A DNA stretch of 64,000 bases from an uncultured Desulfovibrio sp. (GCA_937926875.1 CALBAX010000096.1:1-64000); one strand, 5' to 3'; positions 1 through 8,801 are shown, numbered from the stretch's first letter. Made by a program: numbers and translations. Notes: generated by a model not told the origin, from the sequence alone.

Positions 1-718
1 CGGGCAGTCCGGGATCGAGCGTGGCCACCTCCACCTGCAATCCCAGGATGGACGCGGCGCTCTGGGCGGCCCTGCCTTCGCTCCCTGCCGCGGCCTCCGC
101 GCTCTGGCGGGCTGCCGTGGCGCTTTGAGAGGCGGCAGCGGCACTGGCGGCGGCCTCTGCCCGGCTGTGGTCGGCGGCCTCTGCCGAAGTCGCCGCGGCC
201 TGTGCGCTGGCGGCGGCCTGCGAAGCGCTGGATTCTGCTGCCTGCTCGCTGTCCCTGGCGTCAGCGGCGCTGCTGACCGCTTCATCCCGCGCCCGCAGCA
301 GTTCTTGCGCCATGACTTCCGGCGTCTCGTCACTGGTGGGGGGCAGGATGACCGCCCGCTGGAGCTGCTCCAGCAGCTGCTGGCGTTCGGCCGTGGCCCT
401 GTCGAGGCCCGTCTCGATGACTTCGGCATCGAAGCGGGTCCCGGACACCAGGTCGATCTGCTGCTCAAAGGGCATGTTGCGGGTGATGGCCAGCTTCCAG
501 CCCGAGGGCAGGGGAGCGCCGTCGTGGAGATAGGTCACGCTGCCGCCGTCGTCGTCCAGGCGGGCGGTCCAGCCACTGGCAGGCCGGCTGTTGCCGTCGG
601 GGCCGGTCAGGGTGACGGACAGCTGTTCCGTTCCCCAGACTTTGAAGGAAAAAGGAAAATCCGTGGCCGTACCGTTGCCTTCGAACAGGGCACGGCCGGG
701 ACTGTAGGGCATGGTCAT
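1..718 (-). CDS. Phage tail fibre protein, N-terminal part (cut by left window edge)
   Basis: The frame is open from an ATG at 718 to position 1, so only the first 239 codons are seen. Residues 1-110 resemble the N-terminal domain of T7-type tail fibres, which attach the fibre to the tail: a beta-rich stretch with a segment reading ITRNMPFEQQ followed by a helix of the LDRATAERQQLLEQLQRA type. From about residue 135 the protein becomes an alanine/serine-rich repeat (AAxSAxxAAxSA style), expected to be a trimeric coiled-coil shaft. The receptor-binding tip lies outside the window. The start at 718 is preferred because GGGAG sits 5 bases upstream; a second ATG lies two codons in. It is the last late gene seen, downstream of the tail-tube adaptor. 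Confidence 0.75.
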   Translation of the reverse strand, partial: MTMPYSPGRALFEGNGTATDFPFSFKVWGTEQLSVTLTGPDGNSRPASGWTARLDDDGGSVTYLHDGAPLPSGWKLAITRNMPFEQQIDLVSGTRFDAEVIETGLDRATAERQQLLEQLQRAVILPPTSDETPEVMAQELLRARDEAVSSAADARDSEQAAESSASQAAASAQAAATSAEAADHSRAEAAASAAAASQSATAARQSAEAAAGSEGRAAQSAASILGLQVEVATLDPGLP

Positions 719-782
719 GCGAACTCCCGGGAAAGGGCGGACAGGGAAGACCGCCGTGCAGTGGAGGGGCGGACAGGGGCCG

Positions 783-1376
783 TCAGCGGGCCTGCAGCCA
801 GCTGTCGGGCAGGGGCAGGGGGCGGCGTTCACTGGCATCGGACTGCCGGGCCTGGGGCAGACTGGCGCTGTAGAGCTGCTCCAGCTCCGCGATCTTCTGG
901 CTGTTGCTCTTGAGCAGCGGTGCCGCCAGCAGACAGGCCAGCTTTCGGGCCAGCATGTGGGCGAAAAGATCGTCGAACTGATGGCAATGGCGTACGTCTT
1001 CCGTATAGAGCAGCAAGGCCCGGCTGGCGCTGGTGAGCAGGATGGTGGCGTCTCCGGCGGGATCTCGCGCCAGACAGAAGGGACGCGGCAGCAGGCCTTC
1101 GTGCCGGATTTCATGAGCCTTGAGGCAGGCTTCGGGCAGGGCGTAGGCAAAGCGGTATTCCTGTTCGAAGCCCGCGGGCAGGGCCACACGGGCCAGCCAG
1201 GCCCGGCGCTGGGCGAAGGCCCAGGGGTAATCGCGCAGGGCCTGCCGCCGGGCACTGTCCCAGAACAGGCGGCATTGCAGGGCCTCGGGCGTGTTCTCGT
1301 CCTCGGCGGCGATGCTGCGGGCGCCCAGAAAGCCCAGGGCCCGGTTCCAGATGGCGATCTGGGTCAGGGTCTCCAT
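783..1376 (-). CDS. Tail tubular protein A / gp11-like head-tail adaptor
   Basis: 197 residues. The N-terminus (METLTQIAIWNRALGFLGA) and the RRQALRDYPWAFA segment match the pattern of T7 gp11 and P22 gp4-type adaptors, which join the portal to the tail tube in podoviruses. The ATG at 1376 is chosen because AAGGAAG lies 7 bases upstream; the longer frame upstream has no such site and unphage-like composition. It sits between the capsid cement gene and the tail fibre, where this protein is expected. Assignment is by overall pattern; no catalytic residues apply. Confidence 0.72.
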   Translation of the reverse strand: METLTQIAIWNRALGFLGARSIAAEDENTPEALQCRLFWDSARRQALRDYPWAFAQRRAWLARVALPAGFEQEYRFAYALPEACLKAHEIRHEGLLPRPFCLARDPAGDATILLTSASRALLLYTEDVRHCHQFDDLFAHMLARKLACLLAAPLLKSNSQKIAELEQLYSASLPQARQSDASERRPLPLPDSWLQAR

Positions 1377-1569
1377 ATGTCTTCCTTGTGATGGCATCGG
1401 GGGAAAGGGAACAGAGGTGGGTCCCTCACGACCGGCAGGATCGGCGGGGCAGTCGTCCGCCCCGCCCGATGAACAGGGGATCTGCCGCCCGCCGGTCGCG
1501 GGCATGATCCTGTCTTCGGTGGGCGACCGGGCTGGGAGGGGCCCGGCCGCTCCCGGTGCGGGGAAAGGG

Positions 1570-1992
1570 CTAGCGCACGCGCAGTTCCTTTTCGTAGGGG
1601 AAGTCCTCCTCGCGCAGCAGGGCCGCGAAGACATGGCCGTCATGGCTGCCGCTCCCGGCCGGGACAAGCTTGAGGCGAAGCCAGTTCTTGCGCACGGCCT
1701 GGGGCACGAAGCGCCAGCCCAGGCGGGCGCCTTCGCCCAGCTCCTCCCCCGGGACGCTGATGGCGGCGCCGGGCACGTCCTGCCATTCGCCGTCGGCGCT
1801 GTCGGCCTCCTGCAGGGTCAGGGCCAGCGAGGTGGTCTGTTCTTTGACGAAGCCCCTGGTCACGGAGATGCGCAGCGGCATGGGCTCCATGCGGCCGGGC
1901 AGGCGCAGGGCGGTGAGGGGCACGGCCTTGCCGGTGCTTTCGGCACTCAGGGGGCCTTCGAAAAGGATGCAATGACTGTCGATGATGGCCAT
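1570..1992 (-). CDS. Bbp16-like capsid cement protein
   Basis: 140 residues with a beta-rich pattern (LRISVTRGFVKEQ, LALTLQEADSADGEWQDV, WLRLKLVPAGS) typical of the Bbp16 family. In Bordetella phage BPP-1 that protein decorates and stabilises the capsid shell. It follows the major capsid gene by about 220 bases and precedes the tail adaptor, the same order as in BPP-1. AAGGAG lies 6 bases before the ATG. Family call comes from recognition of length, fold pattern and position; a profile search would settle it. Confidence 0.68.
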   Translation of the reverse strand: MAIIDSHCILFEGPLSAESTGKAVPLTALRLPGRMEPMPLRISVTRGFVKEQTTSLALTLQEADSADGEWQDVPGAAISVPGEELGEGARLGWRFVPQAVRKNWLRLKLVPAGSGSHDGHVFAALLREEDFPYEKELRVR

Positions 1993-2214
1993 GAAAACTC
2001 CTTGTTTCCTGAAGAATGCATGGGGAGCGACCGGATGACGGTCGTGCAGACGGAATGGCGGCAGCGCCGGAGGGCGTCCTCCAGAGCACCGTGGAACGGG
2101 AGGGAGGCGACGTGCGCTGGCGTCACCGTGCGGCCCCTGGCGACCGTGCCGGGGCGCAAGATCCCGGCGGCAGCGGGCGGTACAGGGCAGCCCCTTCCCC
2201 CGGTCGTGCGATCC

Positions 2215-3201
2215 CTAGATGGACGCCTCGTCCGAGGCGATGGCGTCGCACTGGCGCACGGGGCGGCCGTGCAGCACGGGCACGGCCTTGGCATCGAAGA
2301 ATTCGCCGTAGTGCAGCTGCACCTGCCCGGCGTCGGAGTTCTGGAGTTCCAGCGCGGTGAGCACATCGGCGTTGGCGTACCAGACGGCTTTCTGGCGCAG
2401 ATGCTGGGGCATGCGGTTCTTGGCTTCGATGGTCAGCTTTTGCAGGTCCACGAAGCCTTCCTCGCCCTTGCGCTTGCCCAGCGCGGCCACGGGCACGTTG
2501 GCGATGCGCACCACCCCGCGCCAGTCGCGCACGGCCAGACCGCAGCGCCAGTTGTATTTGTCGCCCGTGACCTGGTATTTGCGGCCATTCTCGTCCTGCG
2601 CCATGTAGGTCTTGAGGTCCTCGTGGGAAAGACCGCCGCGGCTGCCCTTGGGATAGATGCCGTGCACGGACTGCGGCCCCCAGGAGACCAGCCAGAGCGA
2701 GGTGCAGCCGCCGTCGCGGCCACCGGCATCCAGCACGTTTTCGGCATCGCTGGCCGGATAACGCATGGCCAGGCCGTTGAATTCGTCGGGGTCGCGGTTG
2801 CTGTCGCCGTAGAACAGGGTGCGGGCCACCTTCTGGCGCATGGCCTCGGCAAAGGCGATGCCCTCGCTCATGCGGAAGGAGCGGTCGCGGTCGCCGTACA
2901 GGCGGATCTCTTCCACATCCAGTTCCATGATGGCCTCAAGGATGCCGCAGCCTTCCTTGACCTGGCTCCACTGGGACTTGGCGGGCGGCGTGCCCTGATA
3001 GAGGCGGCGCCAGTACACGGCGGGCAGGCCGGTGCGGATGCGCGTCAGATGGCCGTCGGACTGGTTGGCTTCCATCCAGGGCACGTCATCCATGATGTCG
3101 TTGGTCTTGTTCATCAGCTCGATGATCTGGCCGGCCTTGTCGCCGCGATAGAACTGTTCCATTTCGGCCAGCGTGGCCACGAAACCCAGAGTGGCGGACA
3201 T
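2215..3201 (-). CDS. Major capsid protein (Bbp17-like)
   Basis: 328 residues, acidic and without signal peptide, beginning MSATLGFVATLAEMEQFYRG. Segments such as PWMEANQSDGHLTRIRTGLP, a central YGDRDRSFRMSEG and the glycine-rich LDAGGRDGGCTSLWLVSWGP match the BPP-1 Bbp17 type of major coat protein, which forms the icosahedral head. A clear AAGGAG lies 7 bases upstream of the ATG at 3201. The gene is separated from the scaffold gene by about 540 non-coding bases that hold a hairpin repeat, an unusual gap in an otherwise tightly packed phage operon, and an AT-rich stretch at 3493-3535 that may supply its own promoter. Confidence 0.8.
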   Translation of the reverse strand: MSATLGFVATLAEMEQFYRGDKAGQIIELMNKTNDIMDDVPWMEANQSDGHLTRIRTGLPAVYWRRLYQGTPPAKSQWSQVKEGCGILEAIMELDVEEIRLYGDRDRSFRMSEGIAFAEAMRQKVARTLFYGDSNRDPDEFNGLAMRYPASDAENVLDAGGRDGGCTSLWLVSWGPQSVHGIYPKGSRGGLSHEDLKTYMAQDENGRKYQVTGDKYNWRCGLAVRDWRGVVRIANVPVAALGKRKGEEGFVDLQKLTIEAKNRMPQHLRQKAVWYANADVLTALELQNSDAGQVQLHYGEFFDAKAVPVLHGRPVRQCDAIASDEASI

Positions 3202-3742
3202 GAAGTCTCCTTGGCAAAGGTGGTCGGGAAGGGGCCGTCATGGGCCCGGTACGAAAGGATGGGAAGGATGAAAGATGCGTTGACTGCCCGGGCCGTGGAA
3301 AAGCCCGGCCCGGCGGAAGAGGGAGAGCACGGCAGGGGCCGCACGGGCTGGAAGCATGGCTGTGGTCAGGCCGCTGCCTCCCTGTTGTCATAGGAGCGGC
3401 AAGACGGCGGCCCCAGCGGGGCGGAACGTCCCAGTTCCAGAGCGGCAAGGCAGGGCTGTCTTTTGCCGGCTTCTTGCGTTCCGCTTCCCGTGCCAATGTA
3501 AATTTTACAATCTATTTCAAATGAACAGAGGATACAGGCCACGCATGCCCAGCGAAGGGGGCTTGGCGCATGTCCCCCGCGTTCATTGGAAAAAGCGCGC
3601 TGGGGAAAGGATGGGGCTTGGGGGAAGGGAAAGCCCTCTCGCGCGAGCAAAGGGCCTTCCCTTCCCTCCAACAAACTGCGGATAGCGTCAACACGCCCTG
3701 GGACAGTGGCCGGTCAGGAAGGCAGCGCCCGTGCCGGCATCG
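3202..3742. other. Non-coding gap between scaffold and capsid genes
   Basis: About 540 bases with no convincing gene on either strand. It holds the dispersed hairpin repeat at 3587-3681 and an AT-rich stretch at 3493-3535 with a near-palindrome TGTAAATTTTACA (3497-3509). The AT-rich part lies upstream of the capsid gene on its strand and could be a promoter or operator for capsid expression. Confidence 0.5.
3587..3681 (+). repeat. Dispersed hairpin repeat, copy A
   Basis: This stretch matches, with small gaps, the reverse complement of 35029-35120. Shared blocks include GGAAAA-GCGCGCTG at one end, AAGCCCTCTCGCG in the middle and CAAAC-GCGG at the other end. The centre is self-complementary (GGGAAAGCCC opposite GGGCCTTCCC), so it can fold as a long stem. 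It lies inside the phage late region, between the scaffold and capsid genes. Confidence 0.65.
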
Positions 3743-4294
3743 TCAGGGACGCTGCGAGCTCCAGCCCGCGTACATGCGTTCTTCCAGGGGCGGCAGGCTG
3801 CCACCGCCTTCGCTGCCGGGCAGGCTGTCCTCCAGCAGGGTGTCGGCCAGACGGCTGAAGAAGCGCAGCACGGCCGGGTGGTTGCCGTAGCCGCTTTCTT
3901 CCAGCAGACGGCCGATGCTCTTGTCCGTGTCGAAGCGGTCCAGGGCCAGCTGGGCCCGGGCCACAGTGGCGGGCAGGTGTTCGCCGCCCAGCTGCGGATC
4001 GTCGGCCACTTCCTGCCGCCACTGTTCCACCTGCTGCTGCCAGCGGGCCCGGCGCAGGGCATCGGTCTGGCGCAGATGGGCCTCCAGCCGGGCGGCATCA
4101 TCGGCTGCGGGCTGTTTTTCCTGTCCTCCGGCGGGAGTCTGGCCAGGGGCGGCTGTCTGGTCTCCTTCCGGGCCGCTGCCCAGCAAGGGCGCCGCGGGGG
4201 GCGTTCCTTCTTCGCCGGCAGGCAGGCCGTAGAGGCCGCTTTCCGGCCGGGGAGCCATGCCGCCTTCGTCAAAGATCGCGTCAGTTTCGGGCAT
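3743..4294 (-). CDS. Phage head scaffold protein
   Basis: 183 residues, acidic, low-complexity N-terminal half rich in Pro, Gly, Ala and Glu, then a helical segment (residues 65-105) and a C-terminal domain with a GYGNHPAVLRFFSRLADTL stretch. The last pattern (a nearby-in-the-head HP-V--FF motif with a following acidic run) is common in podoviral scaffolding proteins, which guide capsid assembly and are then lost. AGGAGGAA precedes the ATG. It overlaps the end of the Bbp19-like gene by 14 bases and sits directly before the capsid gene in transcription order. The exact family is not named with certainty. Confidence 0.68.
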   Translation of the reverse strand: MPETDAIFDEGGMAPRPESGLYGLPAGEEGTPPAAPLLGSGPEGDQTAAPGQTPAGGQEKQPAADDAARLEAHLRQTDALRRARWQQQVEQWRQEVADDPQLGGEHLPATVARAQLALDRFDTDKSIGRLLEESGYGNHPAVLRFFSRLADTLLEDSLPGSEGGGSLPPLEERMYAGWSSQRP

Positions 4295-4604
4295 CGTCTT
4301 CCTCCTGTGTCAGAAAAAGTCGGGGCAGGTGGGAGGGGTCGGCCTCCTGCAAAAGGCGCAGCACGGCCACGCCCACATGGCGGCGGCCCTCCTCCCAGTA
4401 GATCTGTCCGGCCGGGATCCCGGGGCCCGGACAGGCAGCGGTGAAGCAGAGCCCGGCCTGCAACAGCCAGCGCAGCAGGTCGCGCCCTTCCGCCGAGGTC
4501 ATGAGGCCGTCCACGGCCCGGCACAGCCCGGCCCGCCATTGCTGTTGGGCCGGAGAAGCGGGGGCAGTGTCCCCGGCGGGGAAAAGCCGGTCATCGTGCA
4601 TCAT
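4281..4604 (-). CDS. Bbp19-like phage protein
   Basis: 107 residues. The segment GRDLLRWLLQAGLC followed by GQIYWEEGRRHVGVAVLRLLQEAD fits the Bbp19 family, small proteins encoded between portal and scaffold genes in BPP-1-like phages. Their role is not established; a virion-assembly function is inferred from position. The two ATG codons at 4604 and 4601 overlap the end of the portal gene, and the ribosome site GGAAGGAGGA lies inside that gene, so translation is probably coupled. Confidence 0.65.
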   Translation of the reverse strand: MMHDDRLFPAGDTAPASPAQQQWRAGLCRAVDGLMTSAEGRDLLRWLLQAGLCFTAACPGPGIPAGQIYWEEGRRHVGVAVLRLLQEADPSHLPRLFLTQEEDDARN

Positions 4605-6426
4605 GTCCTCCTTCCGGGGGCGGCGTCGTGCCGCTCGTCTGTTGTGGCCGCAGGGCAGGGACGGCCCCGGCGGCCAGGTTGGCCAGCACCTGCAGGACGG
4701 AGCTTTTTTCCCCTTCCACGGTCAGACCGCTGTCGGCCAGGGTGTGGCCCAGGTCGGCGGCCTTCTGCAGCAGTTCCAGTTGCTGTTCCGTCTGCCGCGC
4801 CTCCTCGCGTCCGGCCCGCAGCCGGGCCCGTTCCTCCCGGGGGCGTGTCAGGTTCGCGGGCAGTCCGAGGCTTTGGGCATAATTGTCCAGCAGATTGTCC
4901 ACATCCACGCTGTCCAGGGCTTCGGGCCAGGCCGAGGCCGCCTTGAGGGTCAGGGCCAGATACTGGTCCGTGGCGCTGATGCCCACCAGTTTCTGGGCCT
5001 GTGCCAGCAGGGAGACGAATTCCACCTTGAGGTGGCGTCCGCTCAGTTCCGGCGGGCAGGGCGGCAGCATGTCCAGGGCCAGCATGAGCCGGAAGGTACG
5101 GTCGATGAGCGGGATCAGCAGCTCGTCGTGCAGGCGCTCCAGCACGGGGCCGATGAGCAGCAGCTTCTCTTCCTCGCGGGCGGCTATCTCGCTGGCCGTG
5201 ACCTTGCTGCGTCCTTCCAGGATCAGGCGGAACAGGTCGTTGTAGAGCCCGGCCCGTATCTGCTGCTGCACGGCTTCCATGGCGGAGCGCGCCTGGGCCA
5301 GGTCGGGCTTGACCTGCAAAAGGGGCGTGGCTGCGGGCTGGTCCTGCCCGGGCAGGCTGTCCACGAAGTTGATGCCGCCGGGCGTCAGGTCGAGCCCCAC
5401 GGAGCGCAGTCCCGCATGGACGCTCATAGGCGGGTCCACGGCCTTGTGGATGGCCTTGAGCGTGGTGATGCCCATTTGTTGCAGCATGCGGCAGTCGGGC
5501 AGGGCATCCATGGCGGGCGAGCGGCCATAGACATCGTTGGCCGCCACGTCCCAGCGCGGGCCGAAACCGGGAAAGCCCAGGAAGCCGGATTCCTTCAGGG
5601 GCACGACCTGCCCTTCCCGTCCTTCCAGCCAGTAGACCGAGGCCCAGGGCATGTGGCATGGCCCCGCCAGCCGGGGCCGGCGCTCCGTGCGCGGCAGCAC
5701 GGCATGGATGACCGCATGTCGCTGGTCCGGGGTGCGCCGGGCCGCCAGACGCAGGTTTTCCGGCAGGGCTTCCGGACCGAAGCTCTGCACCATCTGGCGC
5801 AGGCTCATATGCATGCGGTGGAAGACCGTGTCCACCCGCCGGGCCGCGTCCGTATCCAGCACATACTGTCCGGCGCAGAGCGGCACGAAACGGAAGCCGT
5901 GGCGCAGGTCGGCCAGTTCGAAGACGAAGGCCGTGCCGAAGGTCCCCAGTTCCGCATAGATGGTGTGCATGGCGTTGTAGAAGTTGCAGCGTTGCAGCAC
6001 CACGCGCATGCGGGCCTCCACCTCATCCAGATAGCGCTGGCCCGCATGGCTGCGCGAAAGGTCGGGATCGTCCAGGGCCAGCCGGAACCAGGGCCGGGCA
6101 GGGCTGGTCATGCCGCCCTGCAGACCGGCGGCCAGGGTCCGCATGGCCAGGATGCCCGTGGCGTCCACCAGCGAGCGGTTGAGCAGGGGACGGTCGTCCA
6201 GGCTGTCGTCGGGGCGGAAGCGGGTGGGCAAAAAGTGCTCGGCCAGGCTCTCCCAGGCCGTGTCCCAGGGCGAACGCCGTTCCAGCAGGGCCCGGTAACG
6301 ACGGGCCAGGGCCGGGACGCGCAGGGCAAGACGGTCTTCGGCTCCCGGCCGCGTCACAGGAGTGGGGGGCCCCTGATGCGCTGCCCCGAGCAGGGCGCGC
6401 ATCACGGGGCGCTGTGCCGGGCGCAT
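4591..6426 (-). CDS. Portal protein (head-to-tail connector, T7 gp8 family)
   Basis: 611 residues, the usual size for podoviral portals. Recognisable stretches are the N-terminal WDTAWESLAEHFLPTRF, the LAAGLQGGMTSPARPWFRL loop, the NDVYGRSPAMDALPDCRML segment and the C-terminal helices with SKVTASEIAAREEEK. These match the Head-tail_con family, which forms the dodecameric ring through which DNA is packaged and ejected. It is preceded by a 69-residue protein ending 1 base upstream and followed by an overlapping Bbp19-like gene. The start at 6426 overlaps the upstream stop region; no second good start is seen nearby. Confidence 0.9.
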   Translation of the reverse strand: MRPAQRPVMRALLGAAHQGPPTPVTRPGAEDRLALRVPALARRYRALLERRSPWDTAWESLAEHFLPTRFRPDDSLDDRPLLNRSLVDATGILAMRTLAAGLQGGMTSPARPWFRLALDDPDLSRSHAGQRYLDEVEARMRVVLQRCNFYNAMHTIYAELGTFGTAFVFELADLRHGFRFVPLCAGQYVLDTDAARRVDTVFHRMHMSLRQMVQSFGPEALPENLRLAARRTPDQRHAVIHAVLPRTERRPRLAGPCHMPWASVYWLEGREGQVVPLKESGFLGFPGFGPRWDVAANDVYGRSPAMDALPDCRMLQQMGITTLKAIHKAVDPPMSVHAGLRSVGLDLTPGGINFVDSLPGQDQPAATPLLQVKPDLAQARSAMEAVQQQIRAGLYNDLFRLILEGRSKVTASEIAAREEEKLLLIGPVLERLHDELLIPLIDRTFRLMLALDMLPPCPPELSGRHLKVEFVSLLAQAQKLVGISATDQYLALTLKAASAWPEALDSVDVDNLLDNYAQSLGLPANLTRPREERARLRAGREEARQTEQQLELLQKAADLGHTLADSGLTVEGEKSSVLQVLANLAAGAVPALRPQQTSGTTPPPEGGHDAR

Positions 6427-6427
6427 C

Positions 6428-6637
6428 CTACTGCCCCAGCAGGGTCTTGCCGCTGTTCTCCTGCGAGGCCAGCGGCGTGGTGTGGATGGAGGCCCGGATG
6501 CCCGCGGCCTTGCTGGCCTTGTCCTTCTGGTTCTGGCGGGCGGCCGTGGCCGCTTCGGTGACGGGTTTGGGGGTGGCCGCCTTGGGGGCGGGCTGGACTT
6601 CCGGTACGCTGGGGCTGGAGGATCCTCCGAATCCCAT
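6428..6637 (-). CDS. Small phage protein before portal gene
   Basis: 69 residues, beginning MGFGGSSSPSVPEVQPAPKA and ending with a short SQENSGKTLLGQ tail. Proteins with a Gly/Ser start, a Pro/Ala-rich middle, a basic helix (AATAARQNQKDKASKAAGIR) and a Thr/Gly tail are common just before portal genes of podoviruses with this portal type; their function is unknown. An AAGGAGG 5 bases before the ATG at 6637 supports the start, and the gene ends one base before the portal start. Confidence 0.6.
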   Translation of the reverse strand: MGFGGSSSPSVPEVQPAPKAATPKPVTEAATAARQNQKDKASKAAGIRASIHTTPLASQENSGKTLLGQ

Positions 6638-6663
6638 ATGTCCTCCTTGGGGATGAGGGGTGT

Positions 6664-7242
6664 TTACTGGTGGGCCCTGTGGCCGGATGGAGACATCTTT
6701 GTGGCGCGGGCCAGTGTTTCGGGCGTGCAGAGCAGCTGGATGCCGTCCACATGGGTGCCGCGCCGGGCCAGCCAGCAGGCGGCGGGCAGGCGCCCCGTGA
6801 TGACGAAACCGCAGGCCGTGGCCAGACGCCAGGCATGGCGGTTGCTGACCGGGCACAGGCCCCAGAGCGCGCTGGTCTCCGTATGCCGGAAGACCCAGCG
6901 GAAGGCGGCGCGGGCCAGTAGTACGGCCAGCGGGAATGCCGGGCGGAAGACCGTGAAATCGAATTCCCGGATCTGCCCCCGCCAGGGGCTGAACAGTCCG
7001 CAGGCCAGGGCCGTGCCGTCAGGGGCCGTGGCCTGCAGGAGCAGGCGGCCGGGGGCGCTGACCAGACGCAGCCAGTCCTCTTCCCGGGGATGGGGCCAGG
7101 CGTACATGGCGCAGCCCGTGAGCCCTTCCCGGCACATGCGGGCGAAGAGGGCTTTGCGGCCTGCGTCGTCCCGGATGGCTTCCAGACGGCAAGCGTCCTG
7201 CGCGCCGGTCTGGCCGCAGGGCTGTGTTTTCGTGTGTCCCAT
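6664..7242 (-). CDS. GNAT-fold acetyltransferase-like phage protein
   Basis: 192 residues from the ATG at 7242, which has CAGGAG 6 bases upstream. The C-terminal half shows a GNAT-like pattern: a beta strand (QIREFDFTVFRPAF), a helix (AVLLARAAFRWVFRHTE), then GLCPVSNRHAWRLATACGF, in which an Asn-x-x-Ala-x-x-x-A-x-x-x-GF motif resembles the end of GNAT domains. Similar proteins occur near portal and terminase genes of podoviruses; their substrate is unknown. It lies 200 bases after the terminase gene and 27 bases before the small pre-portal gene. Confidence 0.55.
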   Translation of the reverse strand: MGHTKTQPCGQTGAQDACRLEAIRDDAGRKALFARMCREGLTGCAMYAWPHPREEDWLRLVSAPGRLLLQATAPDGTALACGLFSPWRGQIREFDFTVFRPAFPLAVLLARAAFRWVFRHTETSALWGLCPVSNRHAWRLATACGFVITGRLPAACWLARRGTHVDGIQLLCTPETLARATKMSPSGHRAHQ

Positions 7243-7442
7243 GCGGGCTCCTGCTGTTTTAGGTGTTGCGGGATGCGCTGAGCGCGGGGTGCCGTCGGCA
7301 GCCGTGACGCTGCCCGGCACGAAAGAGGAAGGGCGGCATGACCGGCCTCCCTCTGTCCGGTCTGTCTCCCGGCACGCCCCTGTCGCGGGCGATCCCGGCC
7401 ACCGGCCCTTCGGGCATGTCGATGGCATGGGACCAGCTTTTT

Positions 7443-8777
7443 TCAGCGTCCCAGCCCCAGCACGTCATAGGTGATGCGGGCCCGGGCTGGGGGCAGGGGC
7501 CGCTCCGGCGGGCGAAAGCCCGTGACCGCATAGCGCAGGGCATCGGCGGCGTGACTGGAACCGTCATGCAGCGGGCCGGAGGAGAACTGTTCCTGCCGGG
7601 GCCGCCATTGCCGCCGGTAGGAGCGCAGGGCCGCCAGTCCGGCGGTACAGTGGCGGCTGTCGAACCAGAGCCGGGGCAGGGCGCGGCGCACGGCGTCGAT
7701 ACCGTCGGCCAGCGGCAGGGACGGCGCGATGTCGAAGCGGATGCCCAGACGGGCGGCGCTCTCCAGACGGCTCTGGCCTGTGCCCAGTTCCCGCACCCGG
7801 ATGTCGTGCGGGGCCAGATGGCGGCCGTAGCAAAATCCCCGGCCCGCAAGGCCGTCGGCGGTGGCCGTCCCTTCCGGCCGGGCCTTGGCCGCCAGCACGG
7901 CCGCGTAATGGGCCAGCCCCTCGCCGCTGGCTTCGTAATAGTCCAGCATGCGCCAGGTGCCGGAGGGCTCCACCTGGAAGAACCAGATGGCCGTGGCGTC
8001 ATCCATGCCCAGGTCCCAGGCCGTATGCACGGGCAGGTCGGGGCTTACCGGCAGGGGGCAGATACGTCCCGCCAGATCGGCGGCATCCAGCAGGGCGGCA
8101 TAGTAGGCCCCGCGCACGGCGGCGGCGAAGGAACATTCGAATTCCTGCTGGTACTCGGCCTCGCTCATGCCGCGGCGGGCGGCGTCCAGCTCGGTTTGCG
8201 GCAGGTAGCCTGTCTGCGAGGCCGGGAAACGGAAGCGTGACCAGCCCTCCGCCGCCCCCAGGCTGCCCGCCAGCTGCCAGACATCGTGCAGCAAATTGTC
8301 GCAGCCCTTGGGCGTGCCGCAGAACAGGGCCCGCCCCTGCCGGTCGGCCAGCGCGGGGCGCAGGATCTGGCTCCAGACCTCGCGGGGGATGTCTGCGGGC
8401 TCGTCCAGCACCAGATCGTCCAGATACAGGCCGCGCAGGGCCTGGGCGTTGTCCGTGCCGTACAGACGGATGCGCGCGCCGTTGGGCAGGTCGCAGCGCA
8501 GTTCGCCTTCATGGAAACGGGTGCCGGGGATCACGCCCGCGAAATGTCGCAGATAATCCCAGGCCACAGCCTTGGCCTGCCCCAGATAGGGGGCGGCGTA
8601 GGCGGCGCGCCAGTCCGTCCGTGAGGTACGCAGGGCCGCCCGCAGCAGGTCGTTGACGGCGGCCACGGTCTTGCCGAAACGGCGGTGGCAGAGCAGCACG
8701 CAGAAGCGGGTGCGCTGCTGGTGGAAGCGCCATTGCAGCGGGCGCGGCGCATAGGGGATGATGCAGGGAGTTTCCAT
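7443..8777 (-). CDS. terL: Terminase large subunit (packaging ATPase/nuclease)
   Basis: 444 residues. The ATPase domain has a Walker A variant CHRRFGKT at residues 30-37 and a Walker B stretch (LDDLVLDEPADI, about 115-127). The C-terminal nuclease domain shows AWDLGMDDATAIWFF, with the metal-binding Asp, and a late GSSHAADALRYAV motif. It drives DNA into the prohead through the portal and cuts the DNA. It lies directly after an 83-residue gene that may be the small subunit. The ribosome site before METPC is weak, so the start is less certain than the rest. Confidence 0.92.
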   Translation of the reverse strand: METPCIIPYAPRPLQWRFHQQRTRFCVLLCHRRFGKTVAAVNDLLRAALRTSRTDWRAAYAAPYLGQAKAVAWDYLRHFAGVIPGTRFHEGELRCDLPNGARIRLYGTDNAQALRGLYLDDLVLDEPADIPREVWSQILRPALADRQGRALFCGTPKGCDNLLHDVWQLAGSLGAAEGWSRFRFPASQTGYLPQTELDAARRGMSEAEYQQEFECSFAAAVRGAYYAALLDAADLAGRICPLPVSPDLPVHTAWDLGMDDATAIWFFQVEPSGTWRMLDYYEASGEGLAHYAAVLAAKARPEGTATADGLAGRGFCYGRHLAPHDIRVRELGTGQSRLESAARLGIRFDIAPSLPLADGIDAVRRALPRLWFDSRHCTAGLAALRSYRRQWRPRQEQFSSGPLHDGSSHAADALRYAVTGFRPPERPLPPARARITYDVLGLGR

Positions 8778-8801
8778 AAGGGGCTCGGTGGGGTTCGATG
8801 C

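Noticed and set aside
1291..3393. A plus-strand open frame of about 700 codons across the phage capsid genes
   Set aside because: It is antisense to capsid and cement genes, which have good ribosome sites and family patterns.
3478..3496. A TTGGCACG-like sequence on the minus strand before the capsid gene, recalling a sigma-54 promoter
   Set aside because: The -12 element lacks the required GC at the right spacing.
7259..7339. A 26-codon minus-strand frame between terminase and the GNAT-like gene, with a good GGGAGG site
   Set aside because: The peptide is short, basic and low in complexity, with no family; it may be a leader but cannot be supported as a gene.
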